Source: Hymenopellis radicata
Lineage: Eukaryota; Basidiomycota; Agaricomycetes; Agaricales; Physalacriaceae
NCBI GenBank assembly: GCA_015501595.1
Contig: JADNRX010000008.1
Span: forward strand, 372,001-436,000
Length of the DNA: 64,000 bases
Direction: 5' to 3'
The number at the start of each line of letters is the position of its first letter. Positions within the stretch are counted from its first letter, which is position 1. Positions 24,261-35,740 of the stretch are shown in pieces. The position numbers and the translations under genes are program-made. The notes beneath the pieces were generated by a model. The model had not been told where the DNA came from, made no database searches, and saw only the letters and a program-made list of their open reading frames with translations.

Positions 24261-24827
24261 CTAAACCTCGGTGAGAGAGGGCTCGAGGGATGAGGAGAAT
24301 GGTTCCTGGAGCCGGGACGCGAGCCTGCGTGAGAGGTGAGCATTATGGGTAGAGGTTTGATTGTGGCGTTACTAACTGAACGCCTCGCGAGGCAAGGAGG
24401 TGGGTTTGCGCTTGGGAGATCGGATGGAGGGACGAGCGCGGACAGGACCTGTATGTTATTAGACAGGTGACGGAATCGAGCTTGAAGGCGACACACTAAA
24501 GAGCATACAGGAAGGCCACGTCTTCTCCTTGTCCTCCGAGTCTACGAAGCTGCCGAAGAGAAGATTCTCCTTGTTCGCATTCTCCTTCTCGACATCTGTC
24601 CAGGTAGGAGCAGGGCTCGAGTTGGTACTGCTGGGAGCCTTGTCAAGAGGAGGTGGCGCCGCGTGTAGAAGGTAGAGCTGTAGAGGCAAGGCATCTGGGT
24701 TGACGAATTCTGGTGAGGCCAATACAGACGGTGGCGCTGGTGACGGCGGCGCGGAGATAGTGAATCTGCCTTCGAAGAAGATCAGGTCTAGTTCAAGCTC
24801 GGCGAGTGTTGTGATGTGGGAATCCAT
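24261..24827 (-). CDS. Small hypothetical Pro/Ser-rich protein
   Basis: Three-exon gene starting at 24827. Exon 1 encodes MDSHITTLAELELDLIFFEG, a Pro/Ser-rich stretch (APPSPAPPSVLASPEF) and WTDVEKENANKENLLFGSF. Two short introns with good ends (GTGTGT...ATACAG and GTTAGT...CACGCAG) connect to a basic segment (RSPKRKPTSLPREAF) and a final exon ending SSSLEPSLTEV at 24261. About 150 residues in total. No domain is recognised and no signal peptide is present; the composition suggests a disordered regulatory or adaptor protein. Confidence 0.5.
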
Positions 24828-25678
24828 TTCTGAAGGTTGGTGTTGATGTAGATGAAGGTAGGAAACAGCTTCCTTTGTTGTGATTTAAACGAGCGCGTTG
24901 CGGAGTTTGAATCGCGACCCTGCGAACCTTATATGGTTTCCAAAGGAACACCTCCGAGCTAGATGGTGCTAGATCCGGAAGGAACAAGTAAGATCATGAT
25001 CGTCTCAAAAATGCAGCAGCATTCCTCATTGAAATGGAATTTAAATGTGCATTCCGCCAAATCAAAACGAATCCCTATGAACCGGAGAACAAAAGAACAA
25101 AAGAGAGATCACCGGAGAGTGATGAGGACAAGGGTTCCCGTAAACAAAAAGACCTGGGGCTCGGTGATACATATATGACAATTGAGCCAAGTGTTGAGGC
25201 TCGTAGCCAGGGAACGCAAAGACCTATGGCTGGAACGATGGCCCATAGAGCAGCCTTGATTCACAACTAATTGGATCTATATCTAGAGTCGAGACTCATG
25301 TGACATGATCAGTACAGGGAAAATTACTACGCCTTTCATTGCCCTTGGCCTCCTCAGGCAGCACATAAACAACAGGAACCCAATTCTAACTGGAATACCA
25401 TGGGCGACCATGTGGAAGAGGTCAAATCGAGAGCCAGACGGCAACATCGACAGAAACTTGCAGTTATTGCGCCACATCACGTGATCAAAGGCATGTGCCG
25501 GTAACGAAACCGTTTATGGTGGCGCAGTAAACCCTTAGTTTTGATACACTTGAGTTTTGGACCGGTAAGTTACCGTTAGTAATGGTTTGAAAACTACTAC
25601 GCACCCTACCAGTGCACCATGCTAAGTTCTAACATTGCCCACTCCCCAGGGTGGAAAAAGTCTGACAACAATCTCCAT
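24828..25678. other. Intergenic, nothing recognised
   Basis: About 850 bases of upstream sequence between the small hypothetical gene and the tRNA. One plus-strand frame (25034-25270) is Lys/Glu-rich with no domain. Probably promoter plus spacer. Confidence 0.3.
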
Positions 25679-25752
25679 TGAGTCGACCCAGGCTCGAACT
25701 GAGGACCTTCTGTGTGTTAGACAGATGCGATAACCAACTACGCCATCGACCC
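25679..25752 (-). tRNA. tRNA-Val (anticodon AAC)
   Basis: Read on the minus strand, the 74-nt sequence folds as a standard cloverleaf. The acceptor arms GGGTCGA and TCGACTC pair with one G-U, the anticodon loop is CTAACAC (anticodon AAC), and the T-loop is TTCGAGC. Internal A-box (TAGTTGGTTA) and B-box (AGTTCGAGCC) promoters for RNA polymerase III are present. There is no intron. CCA is not encoded. An identical copy lies at 49472-49545 on the plus strand. Confidence 0.93.
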
Positions 25753-26013
25753 ATGCCTCAGGATTCGGCCGTTGCCTTGGCACCAATATGAATCTGCACC
25801 TTTCGTCTGCGATATTGGAGTATTAGTACTGTTGTTGCGACCCAGGCCATTGTCTTTGAATCGTGCTATTGAGGGACTACTACACGGTCTGAGTCGATCA
25901 CACTGCAAGGAGCATCCAAATTTTTGACATCTTAGAACTTCGCTTCACAAAAATTAGGATGGCATTGTTTCCTCGTCCAACCCTTCTGAGTACTACGTTC
26001 CGTTCCATCCAAC

Positions 26014-26316
26014 CTAGTTGGGGACGCAAACGAGGTTTCCGCAGGTGTTGAGCTGGCAAGCTGCGAACGGCTTCAATGTTCTGTAGAGCTCAGAAAATAC
26101 CAAACACTTACTGCCTTGGGACTGTTGGAAGGCACAGTCGTGACCGACGTCGTAGTGGTTGGAGCCGTTGCAGGCATCGACTGTGTCATCGGGATGAGCG
26201 TCGTCAAACATTCAGCGCCACACACACCAGACTTACCGGCATTGTCAGCGACAGCGTTGACGCTCGACAAAGAGAGCGGCGGCGATAGCGAAGAAAACAG
26301 AGACTCTGAACATCAT
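26014..26316 (-). pseudogene. Small secreted cysteine-rich protein, copy A (frame break)
   Basis: Paralogue of the gene at 27257-27563, in opposite orientation. The start region (26316 or 26313) encodes a hydrophobic signal-like segment MMFRVSVFFAIAAAL, then the frame must shift near 26285-26292 to give SSVNAVADNA. After an intron it continues with DACNGSNHYDVGHDCAFQQS and, after a second intron, CQLNTCGNLVCVPN, stopping at 26014. Intron positions match copy B exactly. The mature region keeps all five cysteines. Either a one-base assembly error or true inactivation of the signal peptide. A GTATAAG TATA-like element lies about 105 bases upstream (plus-strand 26418-26424). Confidence 0.7.
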
Positions 26317-27256
26317 CTTGGAAGGGTAGTAGTAATGTTGGAGAGGGCGGTTTGGTTTGAGTATTTGTTGCTGGTGTCTGGATGGGACTCTGAAGTCGTT
26401 TCATTCGAGTCTTTCCCTCTTATACGAACTCGCCCCGTCGGATATCCCTCTGTTCCAAGCACCCTCGTTTCATGTCTTGGAGCCAGAATAAATGAAAAAG
26501 TCATGCGGTTATCACAAGCTGTTGCGAATACTGTTTAGTTCGTTAATTGGGCGCTCGCGGTGGAGAAGTGCTTACGGTATTTCGAACCATTTCGGCGAAT
26601 GAAACGCGCCAATTGTGTATATATTTGGTTTTTGGAGGCGGCAGCATCTCATACTTGATGTTGCAGTGGAGAAGAAAAGATTTTGATCTGCCGAGTGGCC
26701 ACTCCGGAAGCAGCGAAAGTACGAGTGTTCGAAATCGTCCGTGTAAGCGCCTCATTCAAATTGTGTTTATCAACACCACGGCGTCGAATTCTAGGTCAAA
26801 AACCAGCTCAGGACGAAAATTGACACGCCGTTTTACGAGTTACGCGTCTTACGACGCGTCAAAGGAAGACGCAATTGATCCATATCATCCCAATATAGTT
26901 ACGCACTGGAGCGCATAACTTTCTGTTCCATCAATATTCTGATTAGTACGCACAAGAAGATTAACGTACCAATGTCATTCTGAAACCGGCGAGGACGGTA
27001 TGAACTCCACTTTTCTATGAACATTGCAGTCCAGTGACGAGAAATCCATTCAACGCGACGAGTTCTCCGCGCGGGATGCGCTCCACTGTACTTGAAACGG
27101 GGCAACGTTGACCGGTCCTCTCGTGAAAGCGCACATCTTACCGCCATCGGATTCAGACTGGTGCGTGTTTGCTATAAAAGCCTCGAACTTGGCGTTATGA
27201 ACCTCAGTTCCAACACACACACACCACATCTACCTCATCGACTTACGCTATCCAAG
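26317..27256. other. Shared upstream region of the two secreted-protein genes
   Basis: The two paralogues are head to head, so this 940-bp stretch holds both promoters. Each copy has a TATA-like element 80-105 bases upstream of its ATG. The frames inside (26543-26918, 26899-27147) show no domain. Confidence 0.4.
27173..27179 (+). promoter_or_regulatory. TATA box of secreted cysteine-rich gene B
   Basis: TATAAAA, 78 bases before the ATG at 27257. The leader between is CA-rich (CACACACACACC), typical of strongly expressed fungal genes. Confidence 0.55.
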
Positions 27257-27563
27257 ATGATGTTCAAGTTGTCCAACATCTTCATCGCTGCTGCGGCCGC
27301 CATGCTCATTTTCACCGGCCGAGCCAGTGCTGTCGCTGACAACGATGGTCAGTGTATTCGTGGTCGTCGTTCGTAATTTGGCTTACATGTTTTCATAGTC
27401 GACGCCTGCAACGGCTCTAACGACTACGACGTCGGTCACGACTGCGCCTTCCAGCAGTCCCAAGGAAGTAAGTGTTTGCGCTCCGATACTAAGCTCGCGC
27501 TAAATGACGTTCATAGCCTGCCAGACCAACTCGTGCGGCGTTCTGATCTGTGTTCCCAACTGA
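27257..27563 (+). CDS. Small secreted cysteine-rich protein, copy B
   Basis: A 68-residue precursor from three exons. Residues 1-25 form a signal peptide (MMFKLSNIFIAAAAAMLIFT, then GRASA). Mature sequence: VADND, then DACNGSNDYDVGHDCAFQQS and TCQTNSCGVLICVPN, with cysteines at residues 34, 46, 55, 60 and 65. Five cysteines would leave one unpaired or favour a dimer. Introns interrupt after AACGATG and after CAAGGAA, with GT donors and TAG acceptors. Start chosen at the first of two adjacent ATGs. Size, composition and duplication fit a small secreted protein or candidate effector of basidiomycetes; no characterised family is recognised. Confidence 0.75.
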
Positions 27564-27690
27564 AGAGTCGGATGGAAGAGACGCACTTAATTAACCTGAG
27601 AGTTTCCAAATAAACTTTGTTGTCGTCCAAATTTGAGTACGATACATGAGGAGGAAGTAAAAACAATACAGCGCACATAGGGCGCCGGCC

Positions 27691-29269
27691 TCAATCAGAT
27701 TCGCTGTCACTGCCCAAGAAGGCCATTATACTCTGCCTCGCCGTCGGCTGCTTGAAGCATCAGATTTAGAGCACCACGTATAGAAACTGCAAGTCGTTAC
27801 CTTCCGCGCCACAGGTTTCTCCGTCTCTTCGTCAGAAGCATCGACCTCTTCCCTTTTCGCAGGCTTTGACTCTGGCTGCCCACGCCGTGAGCGCGAGCCT
27901 CGCACCAAAGCCGACTTCTCGAAGGACTGAACATCCTCTATTAAAGGGCGTTGAGGATCAGCAGGGTAGAACGAGGTCCAAGCCTCACCTAAATCAGCAG
28001 CCAACTCGCGCTGCTCTCGGATACGTTTTGCCTGATCTAGACTCATCCGTCCATCCATACCAAGGTCTTTCAGTATGTCTTTGATTATGGAAATCTGTCT
28101 TGAAGTGCTTTCGACATCTTCAAAGATCTTGCCCCATTGTTTTCGAACGCCACAAGCTGCAACGTATGACTGCGTACAGTGGTATTAGCCATGTATAATT
28201 TTATGTTGAGAAGATGGATAGCACCTTCAATTTCTTGATCGTCGCATCGTCCTTGCTCTCAGTCTTCTTGGCCCGCTTCGGTTTCGCAGCAGACTGCAAG
28301 CCTTCGTCAGATTCTGAGGAGCAAAAGAGACGAGTAGCTCAACCTTTGTAGATGATTTGTCATCAGATTTCGACTTTCTTCGTTTCTTTGGTGGTTGATT
28401 CTCAACTTCCGACGCACTCTCATCCTTCACAAATCCATTAGCTTCTGCAGCTCGAAGTGTACGAGCACTTACATCATCGGGGGGTGACGCAGATTTGTGC
28501 TGTGCCTTGAGGGCCGCTTTACTAGCTCCCGAAGGTGAGGCGGATTCTGAACCATCGTCGTTTTCAACCTGAGAGGATATTCGGGAAGATGATGCTTTGG
28601 GTTCTGTCTTCTTTGGTTCAGCCTTGGGTTTCGGTGGAGGCTTCGGCTTTGGGGTAGGCACCTGACAATAGGATCAGCACAGAGCGATTAAGGACGGTCA
28701 TAAACACCAGCCTTGACCGGTTTGGATGCCGGCGGCGGAATCGGCTCGTCTTCCTCGATGTCCGAAGTGGCAATGACCGACTGCGAGCAGAATGTGAGCA
28801 TATATGCGGCACCACCTGGCGTGGAGAGCGTACAGCAGACTTGTACTTCTTAGTCGACTTTGCCTTGCCAGAAGACGAGTCTCGCTTCCTCTTCGCTGAG
28901 GGCGTCTCGTCTTCGTCGTCGCTGTTCCTTTCGGACGTCGCGGGACCAGATGAGATTTCCTTCGCTTTTTCTTCTCTGCGCTCAGCCTAACGCAACGTCG
29001 GTGAAGCACTCCTCACGAGAAGACGACGACGTACCACGGCAGCATCGATGAAGCTCTTTATGGGCTTCTTGAATTCACTGGCATCCAAAGTCCCCTTATC
29101 CAAAGAATACTGCTTTTCGAGTAGCTCGCGAACGACTCGCGGAGTCAGTTGACTGGGCAAGTAAGCATTAGGTGATAAGGAGACAACAGCATTCTGACCT
29201 TATATTTTCGGTATTTAACACGATATTTCGCGTAGCAGTCTCCAGCTCGCGTTTATCCGGGCACGGCAT
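27691..29269 (-). CDS. HIRIP3-like histone chaperone with DEK_C-like N-terminus
   Basis: Nuclear chromatin protein. Start at 29269 (MPCPDKRELETATRNIV). After one intron, residues SQLTPRVVRELLEKQYSLDK through EFKKPIKSFIDAAV (29150-29035) match the DEK C-terminal-type helical domain that HIRIP3 proteins carry at their N-terminus. A long charged, low-complexity middle follows (SAKRKRDSSSGKAKSTKKYK; PKPKPPPKPKAEPKKTEPK). The C-terminal conserved block SYVAACGVRKQWGKIFEDVE ... IIKDILKDLGMDGRMS ... RIREQRELAADLG (28160-28000) is the HIRIP3 core with its invariant CGVR. It ends in the acidic tail GSDSESD at 27691. Human HIRIP3 binds H2A-H2B through a CHZ motif; I infer the same role here. Several introns; no clear frame break found. 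Confidence 0.7.
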
Positions 29270-29536
29270 GATGGTGGAAGAAGTTCAAGGTAGATCGCGT
29301 GACTTCACACGCGTGTGTCACAATCTTGTTGACTTCACGTGACTTTCATGCGCCGTGTCACACACCGCGACTGAATTCTCCGTGCACCGATTTTAAATAT
29401 GCAAAACAAAAAAGATACAGATTACAGAATACAGGTAAGTAAAGCGAGAACAAGAAAACTAGAGCAATACAAATAAACTTCCTTTCAAACAGGCGAGAAA
29501 GACAACATTTGACAAGCTAGGCAATTCCCCTCGACA

Positions 29537-32500
29537 TCATGGCTGGATGCATCGGCTGCTGCTGCTGCTGCTGATAATGCGACTGCGTATACGACGTCCC
29601 CCGGAATACGTTGGTGGCGACGCGCTGTTCGTTGATTCGCTACCCGGAGAGCCTGCCTCCCACTGGAATCCCGGCATCATCATGTTGTTCCACCACGCCG
29701 GGTTCTTCAGTGCCTGCATCGCCGCAACCTCATCCCCAGTGCCCTGCATGGGACTACCACTGTTTACCCCATTGACAGCTACATTGCCGTTGCTGTAATC
29801 AAAGTTCCACTCAAAGTCGAGATCCCCGCCAAAGTGGATCGGCGCCCCAGATCCGCCGGCATACGTAGCCTCGGGGCGATAGATGGGCGTTTGCGACTGC
29901 ACATTATGGACAGACTGGTGAGGGTGCTGTTGCTGGTAGCCGCCGTACTGTTGCACGCCGCGGTCGGAATACGACTGATACGATCCACTTCCACTAGCGC
30001 CTTGCGTCTGGCCTGGCGGAGGAATCGTCTGCAATCGACCAACAGTCACCCAACCGTCCCGTTTGTATTTGCTCAAAAGCCCCGCCAAGAACCGCGCATA
30101 CAACTTGGGCGTATGCCTCTCATCGATGGCAACGTTCGAGGAGCTCAGCTTTTGTATCAAAGTGCCTATGAGATCAAAGATCTCGTCGTCGTCAGCCTTT
30201 GTCCTGAACATTTGGAATTCCGGTCGAAGAAGCTTGAGCAAGAAGGCGGAGGCGAATGAGGCGAAAATGAAGTGTCCGTCTGGCGCGAACCGCATGAAGC
30301 CACTGGGGATGAGTTCCTCCACCATACATCTGATGACTGTCTTGGCGGAATCGAGACACTGCCGAAATGTTCAATTCGACCTTCTCTGAATGAATTCAAA
30401 TGCATACCTTGTTGAAAAACATGTCATCAGATTTCTGCATGCCCCTTGAATAGGCCTGCTGAAAGCCGAACGAGAACATCACCAGCCGCGAATACGCCAC
30501 CAAAAATGGTAGCAGCTGACATCTCATCTGCCCCCAGCGTCACCTCCCACATCCCTAAATCGCCTCTCCCACTCTTCCTTGAATACTGCCAACTCCTCGT
30601 CATATGGAGGTGTCAACGTCTTGAAGTCGACCTTCTTCATGTTCACCGTGCCACTCCCCTCGCGGCCCGCGCGCGCAAATACCTGGTCGTGGAACCGAGC
30701 AACAATCCGTAATAAGACCGTATATGCACACATGTGTACATCATACTCCAGGTTATACTTGCTCTTGTGGTACCACTCGGCACATCCACGAATAACACCA
30801 TCCTCCCGGATTGTCGTCGGCTTGCCAAACTGGGTCGCCGTGCTGCGATCGAGATTGAAGCAGATCTGCCAAACTCGATGGCGGTTCAGCTGCTCCCTCT
30901 CCTGCTCGGGTGTCTTTGGCTTGGTCGTGGGCGCCTGATGCAAGTTGAGGTCTGTAGCAATTCGAATCGCAAGGCCGGTATACAGCCATGAACGATCTTC
31001 CTCCCATCTTCGGGCAGGCACGGCGTAGATAGACATGAGAATGTACGCCTGACAAAGCTCGACGCTCTTCCATCCATCGATGAGGGCATTAGCAGCACTG
31101 TGCTTAGCAAAGTGCATCGCAATAGGATAGATCGAGGATTTGGGCGGATGATACCGAGAGCTAATGGCGCATATAACCGTGAAAAGGAAAGGACAGCGCG
31201 TGAACGTGGTTTGGGGGGTGTGCAAAGCGGGATCAAGGAGTGAAATGAAGGGGTTGACACGCTCATAGAATATTTTGAAGAGCTCGTCAACGTCGGACGG
31301 TGCGACCAGGCCATGTACGAGGATCTCGGGCGGACTATGTTGTTCTATAAGCATCGCCCGTTTATCGAGGTTTGTCGCGGGGCCTACGGAGATACCAAGT
31401 TATTATTAGGATGTGTGCAATTAATCAATGTTGCGACTGACCAGGCATGAAGTAGGTCTCATTCGCGACTCCGACGTTATCGTCGTCGGCCTCGGCCTCG
31501 TCGTCTCCGATCTTCTTGTTGGTCTTCTTTCCCTTCTTATCGCTCTGGTGGGTCGTGAGACTGAGGTTGGCGATTAATCCCAGCGGCACATGTGAATCGG
31601 GCAGAGCGGTCTGAGGTTCGCCGTCTTCGCCTGATTCATCCGAAGGGTTTTCGCGCGATGTCTCCTCCTCGTCAGAGTCGTCGTGACTGTTGCGGACCTG
31701 CGAGAAAGCTGTCTGCTGCTGCTGCTGGGAAGACTGGACGCTTGCTTGTAGTTTGTCGAGCCATTGAATGACACTGCGATTGTTGGTGTCACCAGCAGAC
31801 GTTGCCATACGGTACGAAGCGATAGAGAGCGGAGTCGCGAGGTAAGGATTGTGCAGCTGCTTGAGTAGACTCTCGATGATGGCGTCCTTTTGGCGAATTT
31901 GAGCAAGCAAATATTCGCGTTTGCTACGGTGCACTATGAGAATGTGATACGGTGAAGCAGATAATGTGCATACTTGGGCGCAGTACGCGGTTTCCGACCC
32001 TCGACAATACAGACATGACCCCCGCCTTTGCAGCGCTTGCAAGTATTGTCGTTCGGCGGGAAATCACATTTCATTTTGAGCTTTTTGCAATGCGTGCATG
32101 CTCCCGGGCTGTTAAGGCCATGAGAAAAGCGTATATACGCATTCAAAATGGAAAGCTTACAGTCTTCCGCCTCGATTGCCGCCGGAGATGCCGCCAATCA
32201 TGATGCCGCCATCGTCCTCGCTGTCCGACTCGCTTTCGCGAACTTGCGCGCGTTTGCGCTTGTTCTGCGGCGATTTCGCGGCCGGTTTGGATGGGGGCCT
32301 TTGGGATGGGACATGGTGATTGTATACAGGCTGGGCAGGCTGAGGATGGGACTGCTGCTGGTAGGGCTGGTGGTCGTCGTAGAAAGAATACTCAAAAGTG
32401 CCAGGGTACTCGTGCTGATAGACATGTTGTTGTTGTTGTTGTTGAGGCTGCTGTTGTTGGTGGTACGCCTCGGTCCATTGTTGGTAGGTCTGGCTGCCAC

Positions 32501-32597
32501 CGCTGTGCTGTACGGCGTCCGGGTCGTAGTAGGTGGTGGTAGTGCCAATCATGGAGGCTTGCTGCCCCGGGCTGTCCTGCGCGGTTCTTGACGCCAT
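29537..32597 (-). CDS. Zn2Cys6 transcription factor, PriB-like (one frame break)
   Basis: Fungal binuclear zinc-cluster regulator resembling PriB of Lentinula, linked to fruiting. N-terminus (32597) is Gln-rich with a run of CAA-type codons (QQQQQQ, about 32430) and a basic patch KSPQNKRKRAQ. After an intron comes the zinc cluster CTHCKKLKMKC-DFPPNDNT-CKRCKGGGHVC (32100-32020), exactly C-x2-C-x6-C-x8-C-x2-C-x6-C, then EGRKPRTAPK. A short coiled coil (LLAQIRQKDAIIESLLKQL) precedes the fungal_trans middle domain: PFISLLDPALHTPQTTFTRC, WLYTGLAIRIATDLNLHQAP, NRHRVWQICFNLDRSTATQF. The last exons (FMRFAPDGHFIFASFASAFL) and a Gln/Ser-rich tail end at 29537. Between FRDVGGD (about 30540) and PFLVAYSRLVMFSFGFQQA (about 30500) one base appears to be missing. 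The domain set is otherwise complete. Confidence 0.8.
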
Positions 32598-34242
32598 CGA
32601 GCAAGACAGACGTCTAATCCGAACTCATCGCGAAAGGAAAGAATCTTTCCCCCTATATCCACGGATTTCCCACCTGCCGCCATTGCTTCGCCTGACAAGC
32701 CGATGGACCTGGTTGACGATCCAATCTAAATCTGTGCGTCAGCGCGAGCGTCGACAAGAATCGATCTCAAAGGAAGCCGTTGCCTAAAATTTGTATCCCG
32801 CACGCTGCGATTTAAGTGCTTTTCCTCTACCGGAAAGATCGCTTCCGGCGTCTTTTCCTGCAGATCTACTCAAAATGTCCGTGGGAATTTAGCTTTTTAC
32901 CTTCAATCTATGCGCGGTCCCGACGCGACCGTTCCTTGAACCAAAATGCTAGAAAGTTAAACTCTCAAACCCAATTTTACTTTCCCTCTACTAACGCCCA
33001 ACTAATGCCGTTCTCATGCTAACACGTGTGGAACGTGAACTGCATTAGACCCCACTGCGGTTACTTAGGCTGGGGAAGTCTTCCATCACACAAGGCCGTT
33101 ACCCTTCGGGATTAGCTCAACACCGCGTTCCTAGCTAGAACTGAATGCCTTGCTTTGACGCCCATCACAAACTCCACGTCGTGTCGATCAAGTGCTGCTG
33201 TCTATCAACCAATGGAAATCCTGTCACCAAATTTTCTGCGCCACATGCTCTCTACATGGTCTTCTAGGCTCTTTACTACGGTTACGGTGATCCCCGTTAT
33301 CGACACCAATCGCAGGCTTGTCTTCCAAGGAACTTCCGCCCTCACAGGCTTGACTTACCTATCTCCGAGCCATAATGAACGGAACAAAACTTCGGAGGTG
33401 TACATGTTGTTGACTATGGGGAAAAGGTCAGAAAGCAGAGTCATATGACACTGCTGTGTTACCTCTTGTGTTGGGAATATAATTCACGGGAGAAGCAGCC
33501 TTCTGTGTCTTCATTTGAAAAAAATATAGCGCCTAGCGTGAACGCCCGAAACGCGACGAAATGGCTTCTATTGATTAATTCCGCAACGCGAAACGCCTCG
33601 CTCTTCACAAGTTACAAGTTCCCTTTTCAAGAACAATGATATTATCTATCATGCTCTTATCCTCTAGGAATCACTGTGGGTGTTCGGAATTGTTCTCCTT
33701 TGGAGTAGGGCTCTACCGCAACGTTGGTTTGAGAGATGGTAAGGATAATCAGCTGTTAAGTTGCGCCTGCCTGCCTGCCACTTGGGAAATGCAGTTATCT
33801 ACTGGGTATGCATACCCACTAGCGTGCAAGAAACGTGTCATTCTCTTGCAGGTACCAAGCTCACATGTCCTTCACAAGTTTCCAAACATTCTAAAATGCC
33901 ATGTGCGTGTAAGCATCGGCATTCGAGAATACAGTATTGCTAATCGTCTTCTCCCACCCATTTCAACAACGGATCATCAATTCTTCCGGAGAAGCAAGGA
34001 TTTGAATGCCTCTCAACAAGTGAACTAAAAACACCTGAGTTCGTAGTTGTATCCACGTGGCACGTACATGGATGCCTCGGCGCTTACCGATGTGCCTCCC
34101 TGAACCTTCAACTACGCGTATTGAAAACGGGGGGGCTTCTTATCGTTGAGGGCATCACAATAGACTCTCATGGAACAGCACATAAGTAATTATGCCATCT
34201 CGACCGAGATAAACGGACCCAGCAGTCAATCGAAAGGCCAAC
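32598..34242. other. Gene-poor stretch, nothing recognised
   Basis: About 1.6 kb. Upstream region of the PriB-like gene plus spacer; plus-strand frames of 60-130 residues (for example 33155-33448 and 33636-34028) lack known motifs and are not supported by splice-linked neighbours. No transposon ends identified. Confidence 0.35.
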
Positions 34243-35113
34243 TTAGGCAAGCATTTCGCAGTCCGCCTGTGTGTCCATGTCCATAAGCGCTTCCCTTTCG
34301 TCCTCCTGCCCCCAGGGTAACACCACAATATCCTCCAATCCCGACATCGGGTTGAAGTCCTTCACAAATCCCACGCCCTTCATGTACCGCCCCAAAACGG
34401 GCCCATGCATTATCAAAACCCATGACGAACATGGGCAGCGGCAACATATGGAGGGCATCGCATAGGCCCGCATAATCCAGTTGGCTATTCGGATCCTCAT
34501 CGGGTTCGCTATCCTCGAATCGACGAGAGATTTCCGACGTCATTGCTACTCCGTGCAGCTCGGTGGCCATGTCCTTGACGGCTTGGAGATAGGATCCAGT
34601 GTCGGGTAGTGACATTTTGGCTGGTAAACGCAGCGTAAAGCGCGCGTAGAATGAGACTAGGGGTTCCGCCATTATGGGATAGGATTCTGAGGGTCTGGAA
34701 AGTGAATTCCGGGCCATGTAGTGTAGATGGAGGAGCCCACTCTCGCTACATATGTGATGTCAGAATTGGACCTTAAGCTGTGGAAGAATGCGCGTACGCT
34801 TCGTGATGAGCTTCACGTAGAAAACACCACTGAGCCCGCTCAGTGTTTGAATCTGCATCGAAGATGTTGGCATGCACGACTAGACAAGCCTAAGAGCGTC
34901 GTTAAAACCACAACGTATGAAAGAAGAAGAGGTTGTACTTGCCTGTACTATACGCGCCACCTCATATGGCAAGACAATGGGTTCGTCAAGCGGACTCATC
35001 CACAAAACCGGGTCATAATGAATCGCTGGGAGTTTGTTGATAATTTCTATGGCCTCCGGCGTGATGGACGAAGGAAGAACGTCAGAGCTCAGGTCGTCAG
35101 AATGTTGAGACAT
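34243..35113 (-). CDS. Unknown family U, member 1
   Basis: Not a family I can name, but clearly related to the genes at 39271 and 40591. Start at 35113; the first exon ends LPYEVARIVQ (member 2 ends its first exon IEHQIARIVQ). The second exon has CLVVHANIFDADSNTERAQW then CFLREAHHE (about 34895-34815). The third begins ESGLLHLHYMARNSLSRPSE then SYPIMAEPLVSF (about 34735). The homologous blocks in member 2 are LLVVHAFVYD, HQWCFLDKAYF, DTGFLYIYYYTRNS and SESYPI. The C-terminal part ends with an acidic tail (GQEDEREALMDMDTQADCEM) in a frame shifted by one relative to MFVMGFDNAW; the break lies near 34395-34410. No signal peptide or membrane helix seen. Confidence 0.6.
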
Positions 35114-35740
35114 AGTGGAGGCGGTAAAAGCAAGATGGAATGAAGACTGAGCATGCTGAATATGTCGAGCCGCCTATTATACATCTCGCAGACAATTAGC
35201 GAAATGATGGACCCGTAGAATTGAGAGACAAAAAAAGTCAGACATGATCGGCGTCCGAACAATGTTGAACAACAAGATGATGGTCCAACAAGAACGCAGG
35301 ACCCGAAGCTTGTACCATTGTTGCAGGCCATTTTGATTTCGAGCAGGGCAGGAATTGAAATGCAAAGGCCGGTCCGGATATCGATAGAGAAGATCCGGAC
35401 ATGGATCCTCTGATCATCTGAAGTTTAGTCGCCGAGAATAGTGGCCAGGCCGTGGCATTGAGACGATGGTCCTCACGCCTCATTCTTGCTCAGCTGAGGG
35501 TTGTCCAGTAAGTTGGTGCATTGCTAAAGGAGAGTTTATTATTCGATACCGAATCAAAAAAGCGAAAGCAAAAAAAAAGGAATTCTCAAGGAGCGAATAA
35601 TGATAGTAATCCAATGAATAAATACGTAGAGTAGGTACGCCATATAGCAGGAAGTAGATGAACGATATGCATATATGATACAAGGGAAAATTTTGGAGGT
35701 AAATAAGGGCTCACAGAACGAAAGGGCCCTATAAGAACGC
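35114..35740. other. Intergenic spacer
   Basis: About 630 bases between family-U member 1 and the arrestin gene, both on the minus strand. It would hold the member-1 promoter and the arrestin terminator. Frames here are AT-rich and hydrophobic but have no recognisable domain. Confidence 0.3.

Noticed and set aside
26116..26538. Long plus-strand open frame over the first secreted-protein gene
   Set aside because: It is antisense to conserved exons of copy A, whose cysteine pattern and introns match copy B; the plus-strand product has no motif.
29557..29571. CTG triplet run as a possible microsatellite
   Set aside because: It lies inside the coding tail of the PriB-like gene and simply encodes a short Ser run on the minus strand.
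32148..32591. Plus-strand hydrophobic Leu/Val-rich open frame suggesting a membrane protein
   Set aside because: It is the reverse of the Gln-rich N-terminus of the PriB-like gene (CAA/CAG codons read as TTG/CTG). The zinc cluster and splice sites support the minus strand.
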